NCBI GenBank assembly: GCA_917880885.1
Contig: OU862907.1
Span: 68,877,072 to 68,941,071 of the forward strand
Source: Limnephilus marmoratus
Lineage: Eukaryota > Arthropoda > Insecta > Trichoptera > Limnephilidae
DNA: 64,000 nucleotides
Direction: 5' to 3'
Each line of letters starts with the position of its first letter. Positions within the stretch are counted from its first letter, which is position 1. The notes under the pieces were generated by a model. The model saw only the letters and a program-made list of their open reading frames with translations, was not told the DNA's origin and made no database searches. The position numbers were made by a program, and so were the translations under genes. Below are positions 42,501 through 54,273 of the stretch, in pieces.

Positions 42501-44008
42501 CTGTAGTTGTTGTCGGACAGGATACTGATCTTTTCGTTCTATTGTTATGGCTACCACAGTGTCAAAATGTGCGACTATTCTTTCACAAACCCTCTGGCAC
42601 ACTATCAACGTATGACATCAGCAAGATTCGTGAAGAGATTGGTGATAAGAAGGATGTGATATTATTTTTGCATGCTATCACAGGATGTGATACCACGTCT
42701 TATTTATTTGGCAAAGGCAAAATTAACGCGTACAAATTGCTAAGTTCATCAAATGATCTCCGCACAAAAGTTTTACAGTTTTATGAAAAACAGGCAGACA
42801 AAAATATTCTCAAAGAGGTAGGAGAGGCTTTTGTCTTGAAACTATATGGATGCACAAGGTCTGTATATCTGAATGACAGTAGATATTCAATGTACCTTAA
42901 AGCTGTTGCAATAATGTCATTAAAATCCAAATTTAATATGGCATCCCTCCCTCCAACATCTGGTGCTGCTTCAAAAATGGATCGGAGATAAGGAAATCTC
43001 CGCTACGGACTGGAGATGGATTTTAACTGACAACATGCTGTACCCAGTGCACTAAAAAAAACCATCGGCAGCTGAATGAGTTATAAACTTAGTTTCCTGC
43101 AACTGCAAAAAGGCTTGCAAAAATAATTGTAGCTGCTTTAAAGCATCACTTGATTGCACAGAAATGTGCTGGAGCTGTGGCGGATCATGCAGCAATTTAA
43201 CTTTGGTTGAAGTCGAGGAAAATGAAGAACTTCTCATGGAAGTTTAAGATATCATAAAATTAAGATACCGCAATTATTTTGTTCTAAAATAACATCTTTA
43301 AAAATATTACATGCATTTTCAAAACAAAAACTATTTAAAATACCTATTTTCGCTGAATACTTATTATTATTTGAAACAAATTTAAAAAGTGAGGAATTTA
43401 GGTTTCACCGAGACTCGATTAGTTTTATTTATAGAAAATGCAATAGTGTACCTTAAAGATAAAAAAACACTCTAACTATACAACAATATTTGCATTGCAA
43501 CGCCGCGCCGGCCGGCCCCACCTCGACCGAACCCGCCATGATAATTTCGCTGGATCTCCAACAAAGTAAGTACTATTTTATATCATTTTAAAGGTAATAA
43601 TAGGGGCTACAACTTTTGTGGGAAATATTTTTTCATAAAATGTCGGCGTAAAAAGTTATATGACAAAAAGTAAAATTACTTGCCAAAAAATATACAAATT
43701 TTTACCTTATCATGCGAATTACAAACAAACGGTAAAAGTTACGACGAAAGATAACAGGACATTAATTGTAGACAATATTACAGCAAAGAGAATAAAAAAA
43801 ATTTCAATCCGATATGTTGTTTAGTAATCGAGATAGAAGCGATTTACAAAACCCTTACACTTTTCATGTTTGGGGGGGCACAGGGGGGGAAGCAAGAGGG
43901 GTAGGGGCGGGGACTTTTTGCTAAACACTTGTCTAAATGGTAGTAGTCGATGGGGAAAAAATTAGCTTTATACTATTTAGTTCCATCTAAAAACACAGGC
44001 TGACTGGG
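39530..44008 (+). mobile_element. Long-TIR DNA transposon (Academ-like), 4.5 kb
   Basis: Inverted repeats of roughly 430 bp. The left begins TCCAGTCAGCCTGTGT and contains TAGTATAAAGCTAATTTTTT and AGCAAAAAGTCCCCGCCCC; the right is its reverse complement ending ACACAGGCTGACTGGG. CTAG occurs on both sides (39526-39529 and 44009-44012), a possible 4-bp target duplication in a LINE. It encodes a large protein with a PIN/XPG-like nuclease and a Cys-rich end. Academ transposons carry an XPG-type nuclease and a C8 zinc finger, so Academ is my best guess, not proven. Confidence 0.7.
40286..43247 (+). pseudogene. Transposon protein with PIN/XPG-like nuclease and CXC tail (frameshifted)
   Basis: Part 1 (40286-41875, 529 codons) has ARNMLWLCSFAFVPVSLPGW, QPCIVTFDQPLFLKAVDIV, VRLGGFHLLMSFLGCLGKFM, HLMSEHAYARSYRAHLMTQA, GGLTHGRGLS. 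The next segment is in another frame from ~41872 (VRSEEVPINPDQLF ... IYVVDGGYLL). The third (42116-42991) has VLFDGYPDYPTTNG, QNEFLANRKNKSQLIEQL, VVVGQDTDLFVLLL and HAITGCDTTSYLFGKGK, the acidic pattern of PIN/XPG nucleases. A last segment in yet another frame reads RWILTDNMLYPVH, two stops, then Cys-rich CNCKKACKNNCSCF ... CTEMCWSCGGSC to TAA at 43245. At least three frame changes and two stops: inactive. This protein type is widespread in invertebrate genomes; its name is not certain to me. Confidence 0.7.
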
Positions 44009-44085
44009 CTAGACTTGATAAAATAGTGAGAAAAACTATTTTATATTTAAAAAAAACTTGCATTTCATTTTAACAGATAACAAAC
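44009..44085 (+). pseudogene. CR1/L2-like LINE remnant (right part)
   Basis: Continues the interrupted LINE after the 39530-44008 insertion: ACTTGATAAAATAGTGAGAA reads LDKIVRKTILYLKK, the usual last helix before the stop. Confidence 0.45.
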
Positions 44086-44480
44086 AGATTGACTTTTTCA
44101 ATTGGTGATTTTCAGATATATTCTGATGCTTATATTATGCTGATATTCTTTTACTATTATTATTTGTATTTTTAATTCTTGTCCAATATTTTGTAATATT
44201 TTGGAGTATTTTTTAAAGTATTTTTTTTTCTATTTTTGTAACTATACATACTATCTATAATTAGTATTATTCCCAAATACTTTATCTCAAACACTTTATT
44301 ATTTCCAGATATACCTACATATAGCATGATATACCAACAGACTTGCTCCCCAGTTAGACTCCAGATTAATTCTCTACTAACCGGAGAAATTAAAACTGTA
44401 CTCGCATCTAATCACATTATTATATTGTATACTTTTCTAATTTACATTCAATTAAAAATACTAATTCTGGTTGTGGGTCT
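44086..44480. other. LINE 3' UTR or AT-rich spacer
   Basis: T-rich, no coding sequence recognised. Confidence 0.4.
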
Positions 44481-44489
44481 GTATGTAAC

Positions 44490-46365
44490 TCTTGTTTAAG
44501 GCTCTGCAACCGGGCCCGAAAAGAAGAAGATGGAGAGATACGAAATTACGAATGTTAGAGGAGAGCGCTAACATTTACAGCGACAAAATCGATGCGAAAA
44601 TTTTGCTGTCCCTCAGCCTGGCCCGTCACCAGACGTCTTCCCTCCGACACTCACTCAATCTCCGTATGATGTCTTCTCCAAAATATGGGACCATGAAACA
44701 ATGTCCTATATTGCGGAGGAGACCAATAGGTATGTGTGGAGTGAGCTGGACTCGAAGACGACTGAGGATGGATTGAATTTGTCAACCCATGCCAGGCTGA
44801 GGGACTGGCAAGATGTTACGGTCCCTGAACTGTATGTAGTTTTCGCTATGTTTATTTACATGTCCGTTTGTTATAGAGCCTGCCTATCAGAGTACTGGAA
44901 AACAGATATTTTAGAGATGCCTAAATTTAGATCTCTAATGTCTCGTAATAGGTTTCTTCTGATAGTTCGGCACCTACACTTCGTTGACAATGATTCAATT
45001 TCTACAGTCGGTTACCAGAACAAGCTTGCAAAAGTTAAACCACTATTGGATATGATGGATGAAAAGTTTTCCAGTCTGTATACGCCCCATGAAGACATTA
45101 GTATAGACCAGTGTTTTTCAATCTGTGGGTCTTAACTTGGAAAGCCTTACTCGGGGGGTCGCCGGCAAAAGGAAAAAGGCGAGGTTCTAACTACAATAAA
45201 ACATTATTTCAGTGAGAAGGGTGAGCTTGTTTATTTTTAAATATAAAGTAAATAATTCTGTACCCGAGAAGCATACGGATGCAAGTTCAAAAGGGTAAAT
45301 GTTCAGGAGAGCCAAAAAACTATTTTTTGTAACTATGATCTCATAACTTCTTCGGATACCCATACTGATAGATAACAAAAAAGTAATTATTAAATCAATT
45401 AGTTTTCTTTTAAAAACGTGTAAATAAAACGAAATATTTCATATGTACAATTAAAAATATTGTTTAAAAAAAACGCTGACTCAAGTCAAATAAAAACACG
45501 GACTGCTTCAAAATGAAGTTGAATATTGTGTTATGAAATTTGGTGTAATATGAAAGGATCAATTTTGAACATTGTTTACTTCCATAGAAAGTCAAAATTT
45601 GAGTCATAAACTACATAATACGTAGGATTTGAGTCACAATACTCAAAATGCAAAAATCATAAAGATGCAAGTTCATATGAACATCTTTCTGCTTCTAACA
45701 TAGTTGTTGCATCTTAGGTAGTTGCATCCGTCAACATTTTTGAAAATCCTATTTTTGTTCATGATAGGACCTGTATCGTTCTGCCACTGATAAACATAAT
45801 AATTTACTTAAAGTCTGCATCAAAAACTTGTTTCTTCAAATTTTGGACATGCATCCGCATGCTTCTAGGGTACAGAATTAATGTATTTAAATTACTAACT
45901 TTTGTCTGTATCTATGACCAAAGGGGGTCGCCAGAATTTTTCAACCTGTAAAGGGGTCGCATATTCAAAAAGATTGAAAAACACTGGTATAGACGATTCC
46001 CTGTTGCTCTGGAAGGGTCGCCTTGGGTTCAAGCAGTGCATCCGAACTAAGGCGGCCCGGTTCGGCATTAAAACCTATGAGCTGTGCGAATCGTCAACAG
46101 GGTACTTGTACCGCTTTATAATGTATGCGGGGATGAATACGGAAGTCGAAGAGAACCATCTTGGGTTTTCGGGTAAAACTTCTAAAGTTGTACTCAAACT
46201 CATGGATGGTTTCTTTGACAAAGGGTACTGCCTCTACATGGACAATTTTTATAATAGTCTGCCATTGACTAGGTATATGAAGCGAAGGAAAACCGATATT
46301 ATCGGTACTCTCAGTCGCCGCCGAAAGATGGTACCTGAAATTATTAGGGGCATGAAGAACCGTGT
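44490..46365 (+). pseudogene. piggyBac transposase, truncated and interrupted
   Basis: SPYDVFSKIWDHETMSYIAE, ETNRYVWSEL, SVCYRACLSEYWKTDILEMP, MSRNRFLLIVRHLHFVDND, IDQ[insertion]SIDDSLLLWKGRLGF, KAARFGIKTYELCES and YCLYMDNFYNSLPLTRYMKR follow the DDE_Tnp_1_7 (piggyBac) order. Asp of 'IDDSLLLWKG' and 'YMDNFYNS' are two of the three catalytic aspartates; the third and the C-terminal Cys-rich domain are missing because the element stops at ~46365 in the ankyrin part of copy B. N-terminal ~60 residues are in other frames. TTAA ends were not identified. Host for a hAT MITE at 45109. Confidence 0.8.
45109..45986. mobile_element. hAT MITE inside the piggyBac, exact 8-bp TSD
   Basis: Ends CAGTGTTTTTCAATC (45109) and GATTGAAAAACACTG (to 45986). 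GTATAGAC stands on both sides (45101-45108, 45987-45994). Removing one duplicate plus the element restores the transposase frame across 'SIDDSLLLWK'. 878 bp, no transposase. Confidence 0.9.
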
Positions 46366-47373
46366 GCTGCAGTAGCCGCATCACATCCCACTGCTGCCAC
46401 TGTGATGCCTCAGTTAGTGCGGTCCTTCCCTCCCAGTTTACCCTGTCAGGGTCCACCCCCTGCTGCAGGAAGTATTCTACTAGCGGGAGATATCCCCCTG
46501 GTACCGCGTGATGTAGTACAGTCCCGGCATCCCTATTTGTAGCATGGATATCACCACCTCTTTCAACAAGATACTTTACAGTTAGTAACTCTCCCCCCAG
46601 AGCCGCATACATCAGAACAGACTCGCCGTCCCCACCGCGTGTATTAATATCAGCACCGCCCTCCAGTCTACCCAATAAGCAGCTGTATATAAAGGAGTCT
46701 TCTCCCACTCATCCCTCTGTGCCATTAATAGTGTGAAGGGAACAGCAGTTTGCTCCCCGAGTAATCTAACTATATCGAGGTGGCGCGCCGCTATAACAAA
46801 GTGAAGGACTGTGCGCATATTATACTGATCTTCATGTTTCATTAATAAAAAGCAATACCGCTCAACATTATTTTTAGCTTTTCAAATAATATATTTTGAA
46901 TATGTTCAACATTATTATTTTTAATAGCCTCTATAAATGGTTTAATTTCTAAATCAACTTCTTTTACTCTATCAAATATTCTCCGGTACAACTTATATAA
47001 TTACTAATAACCCGGTAAAATAAATTAATAATACTCGTAATAATGGTTTCTTCTTCTACTACTACTAATTTGGAATTTCGATTAATTAATCTTTGAACAA
47101 AAAAAATTTCCGCGATTTCAAAATTTGAAACTTTCCGGTGAAATAAAATTATTTGCCTTATTTTCATTAGAACATACTTCGATACGTTGAAAAATATTTG
47201 TAGTCATTTTGTCCAATACTAATTCATTTTTATTGACATTATGTAGTTAAGGTTTATTTAAATAATTTATTGCAGTATTATTATTTAGATCACATTGATG
47301 CAAAAGAGACAAAGGCTTCTTCTGCACTAAATCCCCCCAGGAGCAGTGTAGCGATATGTACATTATTTTCTAA

Positions 47374-48362
47374 GGGCTGGTTTTTTAAACGTCCGTTCGT
47401 TACGCTTGATACCATTTTTGGTTTACCGCCACAAATATTTGGTCTACCGCCGGATTTTGCCGTTTTATAAACGTTCGTTAGGTTATCGGTAGGTTAAGTT
47501 TCGGTTAATGCTTAGCTGACTGATTTTGACCAGTTAAACGGGTAACGATCCGTTTTGTTGCTTGTTGGCGCTCAAATATTTTTTGACAGCTGTCAGTAGT
47601 AGTAAGTTGTTGCCCAACGATCCCTTATTTTAAAGGGACAGTATTATACTATTTGCATTTGTGATATGGATTATTCATCGAGCAGTAAAAGTGAGGATGG
47701 GCGTTTGGCAATGCTTGAAGATGACACGCTATCGTCGTCATCTAATGGCAGTAGCAGTGAAAGTTGCGGGAAGACGGAGACGTCCACGTGTTTTTATGCA
47801 TAGACCAGATTATTTTAATTGTTATGCGGACATCGATTTTAAAATGAGATTTCGGTTGTCAAAGAGAACCGTGGCTCAAATTTTAAATATAATTGAAACT
47901 CAATTAGTGCCGGCGACACATCGAAACCAGCCAGTTACACCCGCATAGCAGTTTTACTGACACTACGATTCTACGCTTTGGGATCAATGCTGCAAGCTGC
48001 TGGCGAACATAAACTTACATAGTTTTGAAGTATATTTTAGAATTGCGTTGATAATCGTGTTAATAATCGCGTCAGCAAACACTCCAAGCATTTAAAATAA
48101 CAATCAACTTTGACAGCATAAATATACTAACCCCAGCTTGACAGCTAAAGTAATACCCATAGATAAAAACAATATCAGAGACAATAATTTGCCAAAAACA
48201 TTGCCAGTAAAAAAACTTTAGGACCAAACGTAACCGATGACCGCTAGTAATGCAAATTTGTTTATAGTACGTAAAATAAAATAACGAACAGATAGCGGTC
48301 CGTTAACGAAAAACGGTTCGCTACGTAACAGAAATTTGGTACTTCGTTTATAAAACCGGCCC
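47374..48362 (+). mobile_element. PIF/Harbinger element with TAA target duplication
   Basis: Ends GGGCTGGTTTTTTAAACG (47374) and CGTTTATAAAACCGGCCC (to 48362); TAA on both sides (47371-47373, 48363-48365). Inserted in pseudogene B, whose sequence resumes in register with copy A. Contains the beginning of a Harbinger transposase and no DDE region, so non-autonomous. Confidence 0.85.
47661..48003 (+). pseudogene. N-terminal remnant of Harbinger transposase
   Basis: The frame 47661-47948 reads RPRVFMHRPDYFNCYADIDF, KMRFRLSKRTVAQILNIIET and then RNQPVTP. After a one-base shift IAVLLTLRFYALGSMLQAAG follows at ~47943-48003. This is the 'F---fRlsk-tv--ll--i ... RNq--tp--qlLltLRFyAtGs-l---gd' N-terminal block of PIF/Harbinger transposases (related to HARBI1). 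The DDE catalytic domain is absent. Confidence 0.8.
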
Positions 48363-51300
48363 TAAGACGGCAATATAAAGGACAGTTTGGTGCTCCTGAT
48401 TGCTGAATATGGAACTGTCTTCATTCCACAGTTTACTAATATATTCAGCATTTAATTCTAGTGCTGTCTCTGATATTGTTGTTTCATTTATTAGCACATT
48501 TAAAAACATCTATCTAAACATCAGAATGTGCGGTGGATAAATTGAAAATCGTTGTCTTCCTTTGTTTGAACCAAACCAATTCTATTTAATTTACTTAGCC
48601 ATCTATCTTCAATGGCGTCAAAGATCTTATTGTAGAAATGAGGAAAGAATGTTTTAAATCCAAGTTCACAATGCATTGTGGTTATCTTGATAGTAAAAAG
48701 TTTAATTATTAGTTCATCCACAACTTCTCCCAGAGTTGTTTTATCGTCGACGTAAATATCATATTATAATGCAATAAACTTCTTGTACAGATTTGACGTA
48801 CTTTTGACATTGATTTGTTTTAATAAATTTTCAGAAGAATAGAGAAACAACAGATCACTTTTCGGCCTGAAGACTTCGGCCAACATTCTCAGTTGCAGGG
48901 GAACCCCCATGATGCACTTCGTGTCTGACCCCAGTACTTCCTTTGCCTTTCGTAGCACCTCTCCGGCATATTCCTTGAGTTTTCTCTCTTCCTCTCCGTA
49001 ATCTCCCAACTCGTGGGAGAGGCAGGATCGCCAAATCACAACTAAGAACTTCAGTTGCTCTTCTTCGGTAAATGGTACAAATGACGTACATAAATTGCAT
49101 AATTCCTTTTCTAACCTTGCTTTCAAATAATTGCGAGCGGTCAAGAATATTTGGACTGTTGGTATATTTTTAAGGAATGTAAGGAGCTTGATTATATTCT
49201 GTTTGGCACTCTCCTTGTCTTTATCTTTAACATAATCCTCCAACTCGTCAAACCCGTCCAACATTAATACGACTCGCTTGGAATGTATCTTACTCTCTAA
49301 CAAATACTCTAACAACCCTTCAGCCTGAGAGCCACACTCACTTAACAGAAAATTTGCTACTCTTTTATTAGTGAGCGTACCTGATAACTTATTTCCTATG
49401 TGCTCTTGGAAATATTTTAATTCAATATAAATGACCCATGGTGTATCCATGAGTCTTGACAAGCTCGACAGGGTAGTTGTCTTCCCCATTCCGGGCTCGT
49501 CTATTATTATAGTCAGGTTTCGCTCTGTTTTACTTAAATCTATTTCATTTATCGGCTTGCAGGAGTCTGTGGACATAAAAGGGAGCAGGCTCTCCACAGA
49601 GCCGTGGGAATATCGCCACTCTAGTTTATAACTTTCCGCGCTTTGAAAAATTTGTACAAAATGGATACGTTTACTGTACTATTTAATAATTTTCACCTCC
49701 TCTTCTGTGGACGCAATAAGTATATTATCTGTGAACGCTTGTTTTTTTCTGCAATTCTCTATCAATTTTACGAATAACTTCTTGTTTGACTCACTGTTAA
49801 TAACAAACAGATCATCAGCATGTTCAGTTTCTGCAAACTTCTTCACGTCAATATATGCTCTGTGAAGAAATTTCCTGTCTAAATAAAAATGTCTATTAAA
49901 TACTTCTTTGCAGTACACATCTCGGCCTAACACTTCAAACAAGTAAATGCATTTATCCGGATTCTTATTGCAGGTCTCTCTAAAGGAGAGTTGTGCATCT
50001 CCCTCGGCGAGGATGATGTCCATCTCCTTGAGCTGGTGCCAGTCGGCCCCAGTCTCCATATCCTCGCAGTTCAATCCGCTCACCACCACCAGGATGTTAG
50101 TGTCGGGTGACTTTACACAACTCGCAAAGAATTCCATACTAGTTTTAATATTTAATTTAAAGTATGGCATCTGTATATCACTGAGGGTGGGACGCGTGTC
50201 CTTTATGTTGATTGAATAGTTTTCGATTGTTGCAAAATTTAATTTAGTATTCTGAACGTAGGATCTGATTGATATTACAAACCGAACGGTTTTCTCCTAG
50301 GAACCTTTCCTAACTATATTCCTTTTCCCCGATAGTTATAACATTATCTCGATTAAACATTTCATTCTGTGAATCAGGAGTTAGGTCTGAGAAATTAACA
50401 ATACCGGCAGACTTTACAGTTTTACAGAATTTAGTGGAGTCGGGTGCTTCAATTGACTGCGACACAATCAAAACAGTTTTCATCGAGTCAGAAAACATGT
50501 GATCGAACAATTCTGCGAACAGAGCTTCATTCTCCGTAGTATTGGAAAATGAAGTGCAGTCTACCACCATCCTGAAATTTTTTTGAACGGGAAAACCATA
50601 AATCTGAAAAAGCTTTTTAAGCTGACTCCATTCTATGAATGTATAGAGATTTTTACTAATACATTTGGTGAAGCCGTCCGAGGAGTCGACAGTTTTTTCC
50701 ATCTGATGGAGGATGTTCCGAAGTCGGCTCATCTGAAATCCACCGTCTTCACTGTTTGTGACTAGATAGAGAACTCGCTCGCTGGAAACCAGGAAATGCC
50801 GGAAACCCACGGAATCCGCAAAGTCCAGCCAACACGTAGATAACGAATCGAGGTAGCTCTGTCCCTCCACGTAGTAGATGAGGTCTGCAGCTCGGTTAAA
50901 GACTTTAATCTGTTCCTCCACTGCCTGCGTGAACTGCGGCTCCTGCCACCGCATCAGCTGCTTCAAGCGCTTGCAGAGTTCCGCCAATGATTCTCCCGAC
51001 TCACATGTTATTGTTCGCTTATCATAATCCAAATCAAATTTGGGAAGCAGTTTACTACTCTCCACATTAAGATTATAATTTTTGATGAATTCATTTAGAG
51101 TTTTCCATTCGCTTTTCTGTGCCTGTAAATGCATTTTGAAAAGCATTTGCAATTTGACTTCTGAAAAAACTCTTAAAGAACCTACATTGTCTACGTTCTC
51201 TGGGGATTCACGTTCCGCCACCTGATACCGTTTGATTATTTTTGGAATTTTGATATTATCAGGTTTTGGTTGTGCAGGATAATTATTATCCCACCGCAAG

Positions 51301-52268
51301 TTTTCAAATAATTTGTAAAATTCTATTGTGTTTCTGGCCCAATCCAACACTTCACCAAAAATACAATTATCATTTTTAAAGGCATCGACAAAATTATTCA
51401 TTGCATGAGTCTTAAAAGTATATGTGATCTCCTTATCAAACCACGTGAAGGTGAATACATCGTTACGAACGTGATATTTCCCACCTATGTGCATGCCGCA
51501 GGTGTTGATATGGTTGGGGGCCGACAGGTAGAGAGTAATGTCCAGCCCCTCCAAGTGGGGCGCATTCCTCTCATACCTGTTGTAATAGTTATTCAGTACC
51601 CGGTTCAACATGTCCCGAGCACCCGGACTATCAAAACCAACGGTCTTAGCGTGTGTGCCAGCCTCAGAGGTCTTTTCTAATTTACTTTCACTTGCTAAGC
51701 GGTTAATGACTAAATACTTAACTGAAAATGCAGTTATCTGAGCAAGCCACGCCCCTAAAGAGTGACCTGTGATTGTGAGTGTGTAGTGCCTTTTGTGTCG
51801 AGTGTTTGCTGCATGAATTACTTGGCGTATGTAATCTACAAATGTAACTGCAGAATCCATACATGATGTGTATCTAGTTCCGTAGATTCCTGCCATGTCT
51901 GTAAATACTGCTCCAGAGCATGTAAGGTCAGTTCCGCGATGCGCCACTACCACCTGCTGCTGCCCGCTGTGATAGAAGGCAGCACCGAAGTACCCATTCC
52001 ACAAGCCTGTATTGTTGTAGGTGATCAGACATCTCCAGCCAGCTTTGAGTAGCTCACCTGACAGCATCATTTCTCCATAGTTTGCAGCACTTTCTCCGCA
52101 ATTTTTCTTAGTGTAGATCAGGTTGACAAACATCAGCAAGGTCCTGTCGTTTCGGTGCGGCTCCGCATGCAGCAAGTTCTCCGGACACTGCTCCGAGGAA
52201 TAGAGAAGGGAAGTTACCAGTTGTTGTAATTGGCCCCCTCCCAACAACACACTCCCGTCAACTTCCAT

Positions 52269-52284
52269 GATGCGTCCTGTTCCT
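52269..52284 (-). promoter_or_regulatory. Candidate 3' splice site before copy B ATG
   Basis: The minus strand reads TTGTTCCAG|GAACAGGACGCATC then ATGG. The parallel with copy A (8866-8881) supports a shared 5' UTR intron ancestry. Confidence 0.4.
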
Positions 52285-52374
52285 GGAACAAAGTGTATTA
52301 ATATTATTAAGTGTATTAGATACTTTTAAGTTAACATTTAATAATCGCCATAAAAAGGAAGTGTTATCTATGTA

Positions 52375-52481
52375 CTAGCTGAACCCGGCATGCGTTGCAA
52401 GGTCACTGAAATAAAGATATTGTTTCACCCTGCACGTCCGTTCCAATTCGTCCCGCCTTCCCCCTCCACCTTCCTCCCCTT
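52375..52481 (-). mobile_element. Helitron 3' end, minus orientation
   Basis: ACTAGCTGAACCCGGCATGC followed by the pyrimidine tract CCCCCTCCACCTTCCTCCCC, as in the 16723 copy. Cut by the hAT end at 52482. Confidence 0.6.
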
Positions 52482-52540
52482 CAGTGGCGGTTTTCTCTAA
52501 AGTGCGTTTGTGCGCTGAACCCCCATTAAAAAGATGATAA
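52482..52540 (+). mobile_element. hAT-type 5' end (partner not found)
   Basis: CAGTGGCGGTTTTCTCTAAA is similar to the terminus of the 36295 MITE. A matching GCCACTG end was not seen before 54 kb. Confidence 0.4.
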
Positions 52541-52550
52541 AATAAAAGAA

Positions 52551-52595
52551 ACTTGTTTTATAATAATATACATATAATATTATTATAAAACAAGT
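52551..52595. repeat. 45-nt perfect hairpin
   Basis: ACTTGTTTTATAATAATAT and its exact reverse complement separated by about five bases. AT-rich; probably part of a MITE. Not followed by a T tract, so not called a terminator. Confidence 0.8.
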
Positions 52596-53701
52596 TCATA
52601 ATCACATTATAAATAGGGCTCCGTATTTAAAACTCGCGCCACCGCGCACCACGTCGAAATCGGCACCTATTTCCATTTTGTGCGAGATACGTTCCGCACA
52701 AAATTCTCTACAGAAAAATATCCTGGCCCATACAGATCCCTCTGATGGCGATTTGAAAGAAATTATGCATTTCTTGACCAAATTCAAGCACGCTTGGTGC
52801 GTCGATCACGAGTCATGGATACCACGTGATCTCCGATCTTTCACAAGTAGTACCGATCGAGTTCGTCACAGAATGACCATTGCCTTTGCAGCGGATGAAG
52901 CTATTCTCCAAATCCTATTTAGATTAATCTTTAATACCAATTCCTTTACATTATGAACATCAAAAAATATGCTACGGATAAATTAAACCTTTTACTACCT
53001 TTTGTATGGAATGGAATTACATTAAAATTATTATTTACGAAACAAAAAATATAAGCGTAAACTACTAAAGAAACGTTTTTTCATGACTTAAGTAACTATG
53101 AAGTATTATGAGAAACAATTTAAAAAAATACCCCTTTATGACTAAGACTATTTTTGACCTTTTTATGATCTAACTTTTTTTCGTTCTTATAAAATTATGC
53201 AAAAAATAAATAAAAACCACTCTGGCGCGTACTTGCCTCGTGCAAAAAAGACACTCGATTTTAAATTTTGAAGGCGTGAGAATCAAAATATTTCTAGTGT
53301 TTATATTCCACTTTTTTATATTATTTTCGGCAAACGTCGTATTGTCAAGTCGCTAGTTATGTAATTTTGTGTTTTACTTACTTCAGTATTGTTTTGGATA
53401 TCAAATTGAAAACAGTTGCGTTTATAGGTTGTCTGTCTTCTAATATTCTGTCATGTTTTAAAAAAAAAATCGCTGTATACAGTGTTGTGTGCATAAAAAA
53501 TAATGCTAATAATAATATAAATGAAAAAAGGTTGGAAATTAAAAATAAAAGGCCTCTGCGTCCACTTATATGTGTCAAAATCAGAGAGGTGAGCATTATG
53601 CTTCTGACAAAGTATTTCTTAATAAAATAACATAATATTACTACAATATTTATTTCAAAATAAAGATACTGTGCATAATTACAAGGCACTTAGCATGTTT
53701 A
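52596..53701. other. No confident gene
   Basis: A 92-codon plus frame (52678-52956) covers a GC-richer patch but no family is recognised; it may be interior sequence of the hAT-type element starting at 52482. The rest is AT-rich. Confidence 0.35.
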
Positions 53702-54273
53702 TCTATAATATAAAAATGAATTGCTGAATGTGTTGCTAAGCGCAAATCTCGAGAGCAGCTGAACCGATTTCGCTAATTCTTTTTTGAGAATATTCCTTGA
53801 AGTACGAGGATGGTTCTTAGGGAGAGAAAAATGAAGAAAATTGCGCAGAAAATGGGATAATTTCAGAAAACCTAACGACTATCGCACGTTTGACAGTTCG
53901 CGTGTTTGAGAATGACATTTTGCAAAACAATGATTGTTAAATCAGGATTCTATTTTTGAAAATCTTAAGTTGATAAATTTATTTAAAGTAGGTACTCCCC
54001 TAATATGTTGAATCGAATCAAGACTTTTAGATATTTTAAATAGGTACCTGAAAAATAGAAATTTAAATAAAAATTGTAAAAGGTGGCACGCGGGCTGTTT
54101 CAAAACTGAATGTACTGGGATTGAATATATGGAACGCGGGAGGAGGGCTGGCGGGACGAGGGAGCGGGAAAGGGAAGGCGGGGAAGTTGGAAGGGGAACG
54201 CGGGAGGGGAAGGGGACGTGTGAGGGTAACGGGATTAATGTTGGCATTGGAACGCATGCCGGGAACCAGCTAG
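53702..54273 (+). mobile_element. Non-autonomous Helitron
   Basis: Starts TCTATAATATAAAAATGAAT, contains TTGCTGAATGTGTTGCTAAG and AGCTGAACCGATTTCGCTAA. It ends with a purine tract (GGGGAAGGGGACG) and ACGCATGCCGGGAACCAGCTAG before T. All are hallmarks of short arthropod Helitrons. Minus frames over the purine tract (poly-Pro) are artefacts. Confidence 0.75.

Larger units (their letters stand above)
46366..52268 (-). pseudogene. Broken paralogue of the lipase-NACHT-ankyrin gene (copy B)
   Basis: The minus strand starts with ATGGAAGTT at 52268, after a splice-like TTCCAG|GAACAG. A 652-codon frame to 50310 holds the lipase-like domain intact (GAAFYHSGQQQVVVAHRGTD, TITGHSLGAWLAQITAFSV, VGFDSPGARDML). 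After a divergent frameshifted patch (~50310-50190) the frame 50170-49679 ends at an in-frame TAG. 49597-48764 then carries the NACHT core (IIDEPGMGKTTT, VVLMLDGFDELED, FLTARNYL) and ends at TAA. 48721-48521 has KTFFPHFYNKIFDAIED ... FQFIHRTF. Next is a deletion of roughly 130 bases relative to copy A, a Harbinger insertion (47374-48362), and ankyrin remnants (46842-46400) cut by piggyBac. Clearly dead as a full-length gene; the lipase part alone could still be translated. Confidence 0.85.
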
